Assembly (NCBI RefSeq): GCF_010550695.1
Contig: NZ_JAAGOB010000009.1
Location: 173,467 to 237,466 of the forward strand
Origin: Phytoactinopolyspora alkaliphila
GTDB taxonomy: Bacteria; Actinomycetota; Actinomycetes; Jiangellales; Jiangellaceae
DNA length: 64,000 nt
Direction: 5' to 3'
Below the pieces are notes generated by a model. That model saw only the letters and a program-made list of their open reading frames with translations. It made no database searches and was not told the DNA's origin. Within the stretch, counting starts at the first letter, position 1, and the number at the start of each line of letters is the position of its first letter. The position numbers and the translations under genes are program-made. Of this stretch, positions 54,702-62,540 are shown one piece after another.

Positions 54702-55174
54702 TGACTGCGGGTACCGATAGATTCTCCTTACATCGAGCACCGGCTTGGAGGGACCGAGCGAACTTCATCATCAACGCCCCACTCCCGGAGCCTGGACGCT
54801 TCGAGCAGCTGTGGAGCCGACAGGTTAGTGATGACACCTTCGAAGTCTGTTGCATACCGTTCTTTCTCTACGATCTCGCGTTGGGAGACGTGGTCCAGAC
54901 CTCGTCGCAAGACGGGCGGAAGTATGTAGTTAGCCGAGTGTTAACAAAGTCCGGTCGCTACGTCTTCCGGGCGCACTTTGAACCGTCCATGTACCAATTC
55001 CGTGACGAGATATCCGCGCGCCTCGACGACCTCGGCGCGCTGTTGGAATGGTCATCACCGACACTGGTGGCAGTCGACGCGCACGGCCCGGCCCACGCGC
55101 AACAGATCGCTGGATTTCTGCAGGAGCGCGCCGAGCAGGGACAACTGATGTACGAAACTGGTTACACGGCCTAA
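54698..55174 (+). CDS. DUF4265-domain protein, presumed immunity protein of the HNH toxin
   Basis: 158 residues from ATG 54698, overlapping the Rhs stop (54699-54701). APAWRDRANFIINAPLPEPG, FEQLWSRQVSDDTFEVCCIP, FFLYDLALGDVVQTS, LLEWSSPTLVAVDAHG and LMYETGYTA. DUF4265 has no published activity that I can cite with certainty. Its start inside the toxin stop is the classic location of a cognate immunity gene, and paralogues fill the surrounding array. Confidence 0.8.
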   Translation: MMTAGTDRFSLHRAPAWRDRANFIINAPLPEPGRFEQLWSRQVSDDTFEVCCIPFFLYDLALGDVVQTSSQDGRKYVVSRVLTKSGRYVFRAHFEPSMYQFRDEISARLDDLGALLEWSSPTLVAVDAHGPAHAQQIAGFLQERAEQGQLMYETGYTA

Positions 55175-55415
55175 GGCCGTAAGGAGAGGACGGGCATACC
55201 CTCGAGCGATGCTTCAGGCGTGCCGGAGGCGTCTCTGGCCCAGGCGTGAGCGATGTGCATACGTGCCTGTCGTGTCGACTACCACAATCGGCTCCGCACT
55301 GCTCCCCACGTAGTCCGCAACGAACACTCACGTTGTTCCCGCTCTGCATCGGCCCAGGCGGTCCCTGCACGTGAGCATCCTCTGCGTACGGCCTGGTAAG
55401 GCTAAGGTTCATTCC
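55175..55415 (+). repeat. Conserved intergenic spacer between DUF4265 and HEAT genes (copy 1)
   Basis: 240 bases that recur at 58339-58640, with a shorter relative after 16235. Shared blocks include GGGCATACCCTC, the CGTGCCGGAGGCG and CACAATCGGCTCCGC stretches, CACTCACG...GTTCCCGCTC, and CTGCACGTGAGCATCCTC just before the HEAT start. It marks a duplicated DUF4265-spacer-HEAT unit. No ORF is convincing. It may carry a promoter for the HEAT gene. Confidence 0.65.
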
Positions 55416-56018
55416 ATGACGCGTGGCAAGAAGCGCTCTGGTGGGATGACAGCGGCTGAGTTGATGGCGGAGCTTTCTCAGGATGAGGACTACCTGCGGA
55501 TGAAGGCCGCCCAGGAAAAGGAGCTCCAGGCGCGCGCGGAGGTGTTGCGCCGGGCCGAACAACCCATCGTTGACGACCTTGCCCGTGCCGGGGTTGAGGT
55601 GTCGTCGGTGTGGGACCTGGTCAACACCTCCGAGCCCTACCCCGACGCCCTGCCCATCCTGCTGGACCACCTGCAGCGCGGCGGCTACCCCGACCGGGTC
55701 ATGGAAAGTCTAGCCAGTGCACTAGCGGTGCGACCGGCCGCGTTCGCCTGGGACGTGTTCCGGGACCTGTACTTGCGCGCCGAAGGACGAGGCGAGGAGG
55801 AAGGACTCGCCGTCGCCCTGGCCGCCTCAGCGACCGAGGAGCACTTCGATGCCCTGGTCGACCTGCTCGGTGTTGAATCCAAGGGCGACACGCGGATCCA
55901 CTTGTTGCGAGCGATCAAACGCGTGGGTGGGAAACGAGGCCGAGAAATCCTTGAATCCCTGACCTCGCACCCAGTGTTCGGGGAGCAAGCACGCATTCAC
56001 CTGAAGTCGCGCCGCTGA
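55416..56018 (+). CDS. HEAT-repeat immunity-array protein, copy A
   Basis: 200 residues from ATG 55416 (TAAGG eleven bases upstream, conserved in all copies). N-terminal basic start (TRGKKRSGGMTAAELMAELS), a helical region with AEQPIVDDLARAGVEVSSVW, and the helical repeats PDALPILLDHLQRGGYPDRV, FAWDVFRDLYLRAEGRG, AASATEEHFDALVDLLG and LLRAIKRVGGKRGREILESL. It resembles a short HEAT-repeat solenoid. Three nearly identical copies follow the Rhs toxin, and a broken one lies at 14376. An immunity role is inferred from location. Confidence 0.8.
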   Translation: MTRGKKRSGGMTAAELMAELSQDEDYLRMKAAQEKELQARAEVLRRAEQPIVDDLARAGVEVSSVWDLVNTSEPYPDALPILLDHLQRGGYPDRVMESLASALAVRPAAFAWDVFRDLYLRAEGRGEEEGLAVALAASATEEHFDALVDLLGVESKGDTRIHLLRAIKRVGGKRGREILESLTSHPVFGEQARIHLKSRR

Positions 56019-56301
56019 CACTTGAACCGCTCAACGCGTGACCCTCAACCACCTGATCCGCGCGCAACAGCGCGGCTCGAACCCGTCGGTCAAGGCGATG
56101 ATGATGTCTGCCGGCGCAGACCGTCCCCGGCGATCCGGCTGCGCTTGAGCATCCCTTGCAAAGGACTTCCGGTGATCCTCGCCCAAGGGTCAGCCCAACC
56201 GATGGCTGCCGAATCATCCTATTGGGGTCCATCGTCGCCTTGGCTACCTTGCGAACCCGAGACCTCCCAAGGGGACAGCTGGTGAAGCTAAGGTTCATTG
56301 C

Positions 56302-56904
56302 ATGGCGCGTGGCAAGAAACACTCTGGTGGGATGACCGCGGCTGAGTTGATGGCGGAGCTTTCTCAGGATGAGGACTACCTGCGGATGAAGGCCGCCCAG
56401 GAGGAGCAGCTGCAGGCGCGCGCGGAAGTGTTGCGCCGGGCCGAACAACCCATCGTTGACGACCTTGCCCGTGCCGGGGTTGAGGTGTCGTCGGTGTGGG
56501 ACCTGGTCAACACCTCCGAGCCCTACCCCGACGCCCTGCCCATCCTGCTGGACCACCTGCAGCGCGGCGGCTACCCCGACCGGGTCATGGAAAGCCTCGC
56601 ACGCGCACTAGCCGTGGGACCGGCCGCGTTCGCCTGGGACGTGTTCCGGGACCTGTACCTGCGCGCCGAAGGACGAGGCGAAGAGGAAGGACTCGCCGTC
56701 GCCCTAGCCGCCTCAGCGACCGAGGAGCACTTCGATGCCCTGGTCGACCTGCTCGGTGTTGAATCCAAGGGGAACACGCGGATCCACCTGTTGCGAGCGA
56801 TCAAACGGGTGGGTGGGAAACGAGGCCGAGAAGTCCTTGAATCCCTGACCTCGCATCCCGTCTTCTGGCAGGAAGCACGCGCTCTGACGAAGTCGCGCCG
56901 CTGA
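56302..56904 (+). CDS. HEAT-repeat immunity-array protein, copy B
   Basis: 200 residues, collinear with copy A. Differences concentrate near the N-terminal coil (EEQLQ for EKELQ) and the last 10 residues (VFWQEARALTKSRR). The 5' region up to the start (AAGCTAAGGTTCATTGC) is like that of the other copies. The spacer before it (56019-56301) is not the conserved spacer of copies A and C, so this gene was duplicated separately. Confidence 0.8.
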   Translation: MARGKKHSGGMTAAELMAELSQDEDYLRMKAAQEEQLQARAEVLRRAEQPIVDDLARAGVEVSSVWDLVNTSEPYPDALPILLDHLQRGGYPDRVMESLARALAVGPAAFAWDVFRDLYLRAEGRGEEEGLAVALAASATEEHFDALVDLLGVESKGNTRIHLLRAIKRVGGKRGREVLESLTSHPVFWQEARALTKSRR

Positions 56905-56957
56905 GACGTAAGCTCGCGCAAGGAGTCATCCGTTGACGCAATCCGGAGGAATTGGGC

Positions 56958-56999
56958 GTGGAGCGTGTTGCGACCAACGTCCGGCGGTCTGAGCCGTGA
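56958..56999 (+). CDS. 13-codon leader ORF coupled to the downstream gene (copy 2)
   Basis: GTG 56958 after GGAGG at 8 bases encodes MERVATNVRRSEP. TGA 56997-56999 overlaps the GTG start at 56996. It matches the leader at 15285-15326 in length, frame, start codon and spacing, with 10 of 13 residues identical. Conservation at the peptide and overlap level in two diverged loci argues for a function in coupling or regulation. Confidence 0.6.
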   Translation: MERVATNVRRSEP

Positions 57000-57415
57000 C
57001 CGACGGAATTGAGCTCGCCGTCGAGGAGCTGGGCCGAGAACTGGCCGCCCACGGCTACGAGAAGACCGGGGGGCACGGTTCCAAGGGCTTCGGTGATGAG
57101 GTGACGTGCTATTCATTCATGAACGTGTCAGTACGTGTCGTCCGCGACCGCGGCCAGTGGTTCTTTGAAGCATCACCGACCAACGGAGCGGATTGGTTCG
57201 ATGCGGACTTGTGGCACGCATGCCTCACGAACGAGCCCGCGCCTGTTGAGCCGCGTTCCGCATCAATTCAAGCGCACCTGCTGACCAATGAGTTGGCAGA
57301 CCTCACTGAAACAGCACAAACATCACCCATGGTCACCCTAGAGCGACTGCGGGCGCTGCGTCGGGCACGTTCCCGGCGGAGGATCGGTATCGACACCGGC
57401 GAGAGTGGCAGCTAG
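56996..57415 (+). CDS. Small conserved protein of the immunity array (copy 2)
   Basis: 139 residues (MTDGIELAVEELGRELAAHG). The paralogue is at 15323-15742; substitutions are scattered and mostly conservative. GDEVTCYSFMNVSVRVVRD and GQWFFEASPTNGADWF form the conserved centre; the C-terminus is basic (LRRARSRRRIG). Family unknown. It lies between HEAT copy B and the DUF4265 fusion in an uninterrupted plus-strand array. Confidence 0.7.
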   Translation: MTDGIELAVEELGRELAAHGYEKTGGHGSKGFGDEVTCYSFMNVSVRVVRDRGQWFFEASPTNGADWFDADLWHACLTNEPAPVEPRSASIQAHLLTNELADLTETAQTSPMVTLERLRALRRARSRRRIGIDTGESGS

Positions 57416-57540
57416 TTGTACTGTCGCCTGTCATGCGTCGTTGGCACGAGGCAAAGTTAAACAGAGCGAGCATAGCGCCACGCGGTTCCGCCTACATCCC
57501 TGTTGTTGATCTACAGCCAGTCGCGATTGGAGGTATCTCG

Positions 57541-58338
57541 TTGACTCGATACATGAATCGGTCCGCTGTCCTGTCGCTTCTCCGTGACCGTTCCGACGAG
57601 CCGTCCCGGACCTTGGCCGCTGCGTTGCGGGGTGCCGACCAGACCGAGATGCTGCCCGTGACGACGATCGTTCCCGCCGAACTGGTGGCGACGTACGAAG
57701 TGCGGCTTCGCCGCAGCGAAGCAGGCGAGGGTCCCAAGACGGTTGGACTCAGCCAGTTCGTGGCCTGCCTGCGGCTCGGCAACGCGACAGAGATGTTCAG
57801 CATCACGATCGCCGATACGGCTTGGATCGGGCTGCTCGATGCGAACGGAGTCCTTATAGCGCTCACCTGCGTCACGAAAAACTCGACTGCCGTCCATCCG
57901 GAGCCAATTTGGCGGCACAGGTCAGACTTCATCATCCGTGCCGCGCTCCCGGAGCCGGGACGCTTCGAGCAGCTGTGGAGTCGAAAAGTAGGCGACGACA
58001 CCTTCGAAATCTGTTGCATACCGTTCTTTCTCTACGATCTCGCATTGGGAGACGTGGTGCAGACCTCACCGCACGACGGACGGGAGTATGTGCTCAGCAG
58101 GGTCCTCGAACAGTCCGGTCGTTACGTCTTCCGGGCGCACTTCGAACCGTCGATGCGTCGATTCCGTGACGACATAACCGCGGGCCTCGAAGAGCTAGGC
58201 GCGCTTATGGAATGGTCATCACCGACACTGGTAGCTGTCGACGCTCACAGCCCGGCCCACGCGCGGCAAATCGCCGGCTTTCTGCGGGAACGCTCCGAAC
58301 AGGGACAACTGATGTACGAGACCGGCCACACAGCCTAA
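57541..58338 (+). CDS. Fusion of an unknown domain with a DUF4265 domain
   Basis: 265 residues from TTG 57541, chosen because GGAGGT lies seven bases upstream; a frame from ATG 57433 is also open. Residues 1-115 form a domain also found alone at 15859 (TRYMNRSAVLSLLRDRSDEP, MLPVTTIVPAELVATYEV, GLSQFVACLRLGNATEMF, AWIGLLDANGVLIALTCV). Residues 118-265 are DUF4265 (WRHRSDFIIRAALPEPGR, FEQLWSRKVGDDTFEICC, LMEWSSPTLVAVDAHS), close to the gene at 54698. It is probably an immunity protein with two specificity units. Confidence 0.75.
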   Translation: MTRYMNRSAVLSLLRDRSDEPSRTLAAALRGADQTEMLPVTTIVPAELVATYEVRLRRSEAGEGPKTVGLSQFVACLRLGNATEMFSITIADTAWIGLLDANGVLIALTCVTKNSTAVHPEPIWRHRSDFIIRAALPEPGRFEQLWSRKVGDDTFEICCIPFFLYDLALGDVVQTSPHDGREYVLSRVLEQSGRYVFRAHFEPSMRRFRDDITAGLEELGALMEWSSPTLVAVDAHSPAHARQIAGFLRERSEQGQLMYETGHTA

Positions 58339-58640
58339 GGCCGTAAGAGAGGGCGGGCATACCCTCCAGCGATGCTTCAAGCGTGCCGGAGGCGATTCTG
58401 GCCAAGCGTGAGCGATGTGAATACGTGCGCCTGTCGTGTCGAGTACCACAATCGGCTCCGCTCTGTTTCCCCACGTTGTCCGCAACCGAACACTCACGGT
58501 GTTCCCGCTCTACACCCAGCAGGGCGCACCCGCAACGGTCGGGCAAGATGGTGACGATGCCTGCTGACGCACATCGCCCCAGGCGGTCCCTGCACGTGAG
58601 CATCCTCTACGTACGGCCTGGTCAAGTTAAGGTTCATCCC
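58339..58640 (+). repeat. Conserved intergenic spacer between DUF4265 and HEAT genes (copy 2)
   Basis: Matches 55175-55415 over most of its length, with an insertion of about 60 bases before the CCAGGCGGTCCCTGCACG block. Together with the flanking genes it shows that a whole DUF4265-spacer-HEAT unit was duplicated. No gene is evident in it. Confidence 0.65.
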
Positions 58641-59243
58641 ATGGCACGTGGCAAGAAACGCTCCGGCGGGAAGACCGCGGCTGAGCTGATGGCGGAGCTT
58701 TCTCAGGATGAGGACTACCTGCGGATGAAGGCCGCCCAGGAAAAGGAGCTCCAGGCGCGCGCGGAGGTGTTGCGCCGGGCCGAACAACCCATCGTTGACG
58801 ACCTTGCCCGTGCCGGGGTTGAGGTGTCGTCGGTGTGGGACCTGGTCAACACCTCCGAGCCCTACCCCGACGCCCTGCCCATCCTGCTGGACCACCTGCA
58901 GCGCGGCGGCTACCCCGACCGGGTCATGGAAAGCCTCGCACGCGCACTGGCAGTCCGACCGGCCGCGTCCGTCTGGGAGACTTTCCGAGACCTGTACCTG
59001 CGCGCCGAAGGACGAGGCGAGGAGGGAGGACTCGCCGTCGCACTAGCCGCCTCAGCGACCGAGGAGCACCTCGGTGCCCTGATCGACCTGCTCGGCGACG
59101 AGTCCAAGGGCGACACACGGGGTCACCTCATGCGCGCGATCAAACGCGTGGGCGGGAAACGAGGCCGAAAAGTCCTTGAATCCCTGACCTCCCATCCACT
59201 GTTCGGGGAGCAAGCGCGCATTCACCTGAAGTCGCGCCGCTGA
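58641..59243 (+). CDS. HEAT-repeat immunity-array protein, copy C
   Basis: 200 residues. The N-terminal 110 residues are nearly identical to copy A (with ARGKKRSGGKTAAELM). The middle and C-terminal repeats diverge more: VRPAASVWETFRDLYL, EEHLGALIDLLGDESKGDTR, GHLMRAIKRVGG and HPLFGEQARI. The variation clusters in the later repeats, which would form the concave face of the solenoid, as expected if that face recognises different toxins. Confidence 0.8.
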   Translation: MARGKKRSGGKTAAELMAELSQDEDYLRMKAAQEKELQARAEVLRRAEQPIVDDLARAGVEVSSVWDLVNTSEPYPDALPILLDHLQRGGYPDRVMESLARALAVRPAASVWETFRDLYLRAEGRGEEGGLAVALAASATEEHLGALIDLLGDESKGDTRGHLMRAIKRVGGKRGRKVLESLTSHPLFGEQARIHLKSRR

Positions 59244-59286
59244 CACTTCAACGCCTCAACAACGTGCCCCCACCACATCGACCGAC

Positions 59287-61062
59287 TCAACCACGACGCG
59301 CGACAGCTGACAGCGACCGCTCGTTGAACACCTGATCCGCGCGCAGCTGCCCGGCGTCAGAACGCGTTGTCCACGCGCTCATGGTGAGGATGATCGGTGG
59401 TGCGGAGCGCAGCATGAGGACTCCGGTGCCGAACGGCAATGTGCGCAGTTGTCCAGTGTCCATGATCGGCACGCGGCGCAGGCTGGTCGAGGTGGAGCGG
59501 CTGCCGTCGTGGCCGCGGGAGGTGGAGGTGGTCTCGTCGTCGCGTTCACCGATCAGCGCGGACAGGTCTTGCAGGTCTTTCGGGTTGGACGCGCCACCGA
59601 GGATGAGTTTGACGGTGGCGGCGTCCCAGATGGTGGCGGCGTCGTGCTCGCCCCATCTACCGCGGGCCTGAGCGAGGGACTGCAGGACAGCCGTGGTGGT
59701 GATGCCGCTGCCGCCACCCTCGGCCATAAGGACAGGAAGGCTGGGCAGAGGCGCGAGGTTGCCGATCTCGTCCAGAATCACAGTCAGCGGCGGGTCGAGC
59801 CGGGCACGGGGATTGCGTGCGGCCATTCGGCGTGCCGCTTCGAGCAGGTCCTCAATCAGCGCGTTGAGGAGACTCGCGGCGGCGCCGGCACCGGTGGAGG
59901 TGCCGAGCAAGTAGAGGGTGCCTTGCTCGGCGATGAAGGCTTCCGGGTCGAATTGCTCGCCGGGCGTGGGAGTGACGGTGGCCAGGACGCGGGGGTCGGC
60001 GAGTCCGGCGAGGGCTTGTCGGACGCCGCTCCACACGTTGGAGCGGGTGCGCTCGTCCATGGCGATGATCGCGTCCAGGCTGTCGGCCCACCCCGTGGCT
60101 GCTACCTCGGAGTTGTGCATGATGCGTACGGCTTCAGCGGCCTTCACTGGGTCAAGGGACCACCGGTACAGGTCCTTCACTGTCCGTTCATCGAGCGCGG
60201 CGGCGTGCAGCAAGCCACGCAGGACGGCCTCAGTTTGGCCTTGCCAGTACGAGGCGTTCTCCACGCCCACACTCCCAGTGTGCAGACCGGTGTCGGAGGC
60301 GAGTCCCTGGGCACGGATCATCGCGGTCTGCGGATTCTCGCAACCACGCACCGGCGACCATCGCAGCCCCGCGTCGATTCCGGCGGCGAGCTTTTGAGGG
60401 TCGAAGACCGCCACCGGTCCGACGCGTGAGCGGGCGTTGAGGGTGACGGTCAGGTTGTCGGGACGGGTCGATGTAGTCACCACCGCGCCGGGTGCGTCGA
60501 GGATCATATCGATGACGACGTGCAAGCCTTTGCCGGAACGGGTGGGCCCGAGTAGCACGATCGAGTCCTCGCAGCTCGTCCAGACAGGGATCCCGCGTGC
60601 CCGGCCCAGTTTGTGCCCGACGTCGGAGGGTTTCGCGGTGGCCAGCGACGGCCTCAAGTGCCGGGCGCGTCGGCGCAGCACCTGTGCAGAGGCGAAGCAG
60701 CGAATCTGTGCGCGCGTCGCTGTCCCGAGCGGTGCGTGAACCGCCGCAGACCTACCGGTGCCGAGAAGCCTCCACATCATCCAGAAGCCGACGGCCGCGA
60801 TCAGGGCGATCCCGCCAGTGAAAAGCCATACGAGCCCGGTCGACGGCATCGCCTGGCCCCACGCGACCTCCAGATCAGTCGGGCGCGTCACCGATGCAAG
60901 GATGGCGTCGATACGGAATGCCGGCGCCGGCAGCCCGACGACGGCACACGCGATCGCCGCTCCGGCCCAGATAGCTCCGGCTCCGGCCAGCACGGCCGAG
61001 GCAACGATCAGGGATATTGTGCTGTCGTTTCCGGCACCGGGCCTGCGTGCACGGGTACTCAC
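59287..61062 (-). CDS. VirD4/TraG-type conjugative coupling protein
   Basis: 591 residues from GTG 61062, overlapping the upstream ATPase stop as GTGA. Two N-terminal membrane helices (VASAVLAGAGAIWAGAAIAC and WLFTGGIALIAAVGFWMMW), Walker A IVLLGPTRSGKGLHVV (about residue 170), Walker B PLTVILDEIGNLAPL (about 445) and the TTTAVLQSLAQARGRWGE block of TraG/TraM-type proteins. It docks the relaxosome to the type IV channel. The frame remains open upstream, but the longer form has a low-complexity start. Confidence 0.88.
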   Translation of the reverse strand: MSTRARRPGAGNDSTISLIVASAVLAGAGAIWAGAAIACAVVGLPAPAFRIDAILASVTRPTDLEVAWGQAMPSTGLVWLFTGGIALIAAVGFWMMWRLLGTGRSAAVHAPLGTATRAQIRCFASAQVLRRRARHLRPSLATAKPSDVGHKLGRARGIPVWTSCEDSIVLLGPTRSGKGLHVVIDMILDAPGAVVTTSTRPDNLTVTLNARSRVGPVAVFDPQKLAAGIDAGLRWSPVRGCENPQTAMIRAQGLASDTGLHTGSVGVENASYWQGQTEAVLRGLLHAAALDERTVKDLYRWSLDPVKAAEAVRIMHNSEVAATGWADSLDAIIAMDERTRSNVWSGVRQALAGLADPRVLATVTPTPGEQFDPEAFIAEQGTLYLLGTSTGAGAAASLLNALIEDLLEAARRMAARNPRARLDPPLTVILDEIGNLAPLPSLPVLMAEGGGSGITTTAVLQSLAQARGRWGEHDAATIWDAATVKLILGGASNPKDLQDLSALIGERDDETTSTSRGHDGSRSTSTSLRRVPIMDTGQLRTLPFGTGVLMLRSAPPIILTMSAWTTRSDAGQLRADQVFNERSLSAVARRG

Positions 61063-62540
61063 TGGGGGTGGGCTTTCATACGGGCGTCGGTGTCGAACAG
61101 GGCGGTTTCGATGCCGGACAGGTGGTGGGCGACGACGTAGGCGCGCTGGCCGATGCGCCACAGCCCCTCCCCGACTCCCAGGTCGGTGAGGAGGTCGCGT
61201 TGGGTGGAGGTGAGGCCGAGGAGGTTCGCGGAGTTCGCGACCTGGTCGGATTCCTGCCGGTAGGAGATCCTGGTCGAGCAGTCCGCCAGCAGCCCCGCCG
61301 CGAGTGCTCGAGCTTCGGAGCCATCTGCGCCGATGGCGTCGAGGTCGGAAAGCCGGTGGATCACGGCCATGTTCGCGATGCCGAACGCTCGGGAGAGCTT
61401 CCACTGCGCCTGCATGCGCCGCAGCAGCGCGGTGACCGCCATGAGCCGCCACGCCTCGTCGTAGATGATCCACCGCCGCCCGTGGCGGCTGTCTTGCAAC
61501 GCGCCTTCCATCCATGACGACGCGCAGGTCATGATGACCGGAAGGGCTTCGCTGTTCTCCCCGAACGCGGACAGGTCGAGGCTGATCATCGGGCGCGACG
61601 GGTCGAACACCGTGGTGGACGGGCCGTCGAACAAGCCGGCGAGGTCGCCGTGGATAAGGCGTCGCAGCGCGTGACCGGCGCGGCGGCCGTCGTCGCGTAA
61701 CGCCGCGACGTCGTCGGCTGACATGTCCGCCGCCAGCGGTGACGGCGCCAGAAGGTGCTGTACCACGTCAGGCAGGGTCGGTGTCGCCGTGGATTGTTCG
61801 GCGATCGATAGCGCCGTGGTCAAGGCCGTGTGCTCTGTGGGCGCGAGTGGCCCGTCGAGGACTGTCTCGGTGATTGCGCGTAGGAGTTGGCGGCGCCGGG
61901 TCTGCACCAGTGTGCGCCACTGCGCGTCGCTGATGTTGCCGGGTCGGGCGCCTTCGTCGAGCGGGTTCAGCCGGGTCGAGCGGCCAGGACCGAGGCGGAT
62001 CACCGAGCCGCCGGCGGCCTCGACCACTGGGGTCCATTCGCCCTTGATGTCACCGGGAACGTAGGTGCGGCGTCCGAACACCACCGAACGCCACGCGATC
62101 GCTTTGGCCAGGCTGGACTTGCCCTGACCGATGACACCGGCCAGGAGCACGTTGGGGTTGGTGACGGCCCTGGCCTCGTACAGCTGCCACGGGTCGAAGC
62201 AGAACGATCCACCGGAGAGCAGGTCACGCCCGATGTAGATGCCACGTGCACCGAGTCCGCCGTCGGCGAGGAACGGGTACACAACCGCGAGCGCGGCCGT
62301 CGTCGCACGGTGGGCCTGCAGGCGCAACGCCAGCCAGGACCTCCCGGCCGCCGCGCTGGATGGTTCGTCTGTCGGTGCCGGGTCGCTACCCGGCTCGTCG
62401 TCGCTGGGTCCGCGTCGCTGGGCCTGTTCGGCGTCGCGGTGCTGACGGACCAGGGCGCGTGCGGATTTGCGAGTGGCCCGGCGTGTCCGGCGGTCGGCGT
62501 CGGCTGGAGTGATGACGGCGCCGGCATGCACGCGGTTCAT
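61059..62540 (-). CDS. VirB4-like conjugal transfer ATPase
   Basis: 493 residues. A basic, low-complexity N-terminus, then AGVIGQGKSSLAKAIAWR (Walker A, about residues 134-151), VPGDIKGEWTPVVEAAGGS, RLNPLDEGARPG, and RRWIIYDEAWRLM (Walker B, about 365). It powers the type IV secretion channel. Both ends overlap neighbours by 4 bases (with the SCO6880-like gene upstream and the coupling protein downstream), so all three are one transcription unit. Confidence 0.9.
   Translation of the reverse strand: MNRVHAGAVITPADADRRTRRATRKSARALVRQHRDAEQAQRRGPSDDEPGSDPAPTDEPSSAAAGRSWLALRLQAHRATTAALAVVYPFLADGGLGARGIYIGRDLLSGGSFCFDPWQLYEARAVTNPNVLLAGVIGQGKSSLAKAIAWRSVVFGRRTYVPGDIKGEWTPVVEAAGGSVIRLGPGRSTRLNPLDEGARPGNISDAQWRTLVQTRRRQLLRAITETVLDGPLAPTEHTALTTALSIAEQSTATPTLPDVVQHLLAPSPLAADMSADDVAALRDDGRRAGHALRRLIHGDLAGLFDGPSTTVFDPSRPMISLDLSAFGENSEALPVIMTCASSWMEGALQDSRHGRRWIIYDEAWRLMAVTALLRRMQAQWKLSRAFGIANMAVIHRLSDLDAIGADGSEARALAAGLLADCSTRISYRQESDQVANSANLLGLTSTQRDLLTDLGVGEGLWRIGQRAYVVAHHLSGIETALFDTDARMKAHPQ

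Noticed and set aside
59381..61517. Plus-strand open frames opposite the conjugation genes
   Set aside because: They are antisense shadows of the VirD4- and VirB4-like genes, whose Walker motifs are intact.
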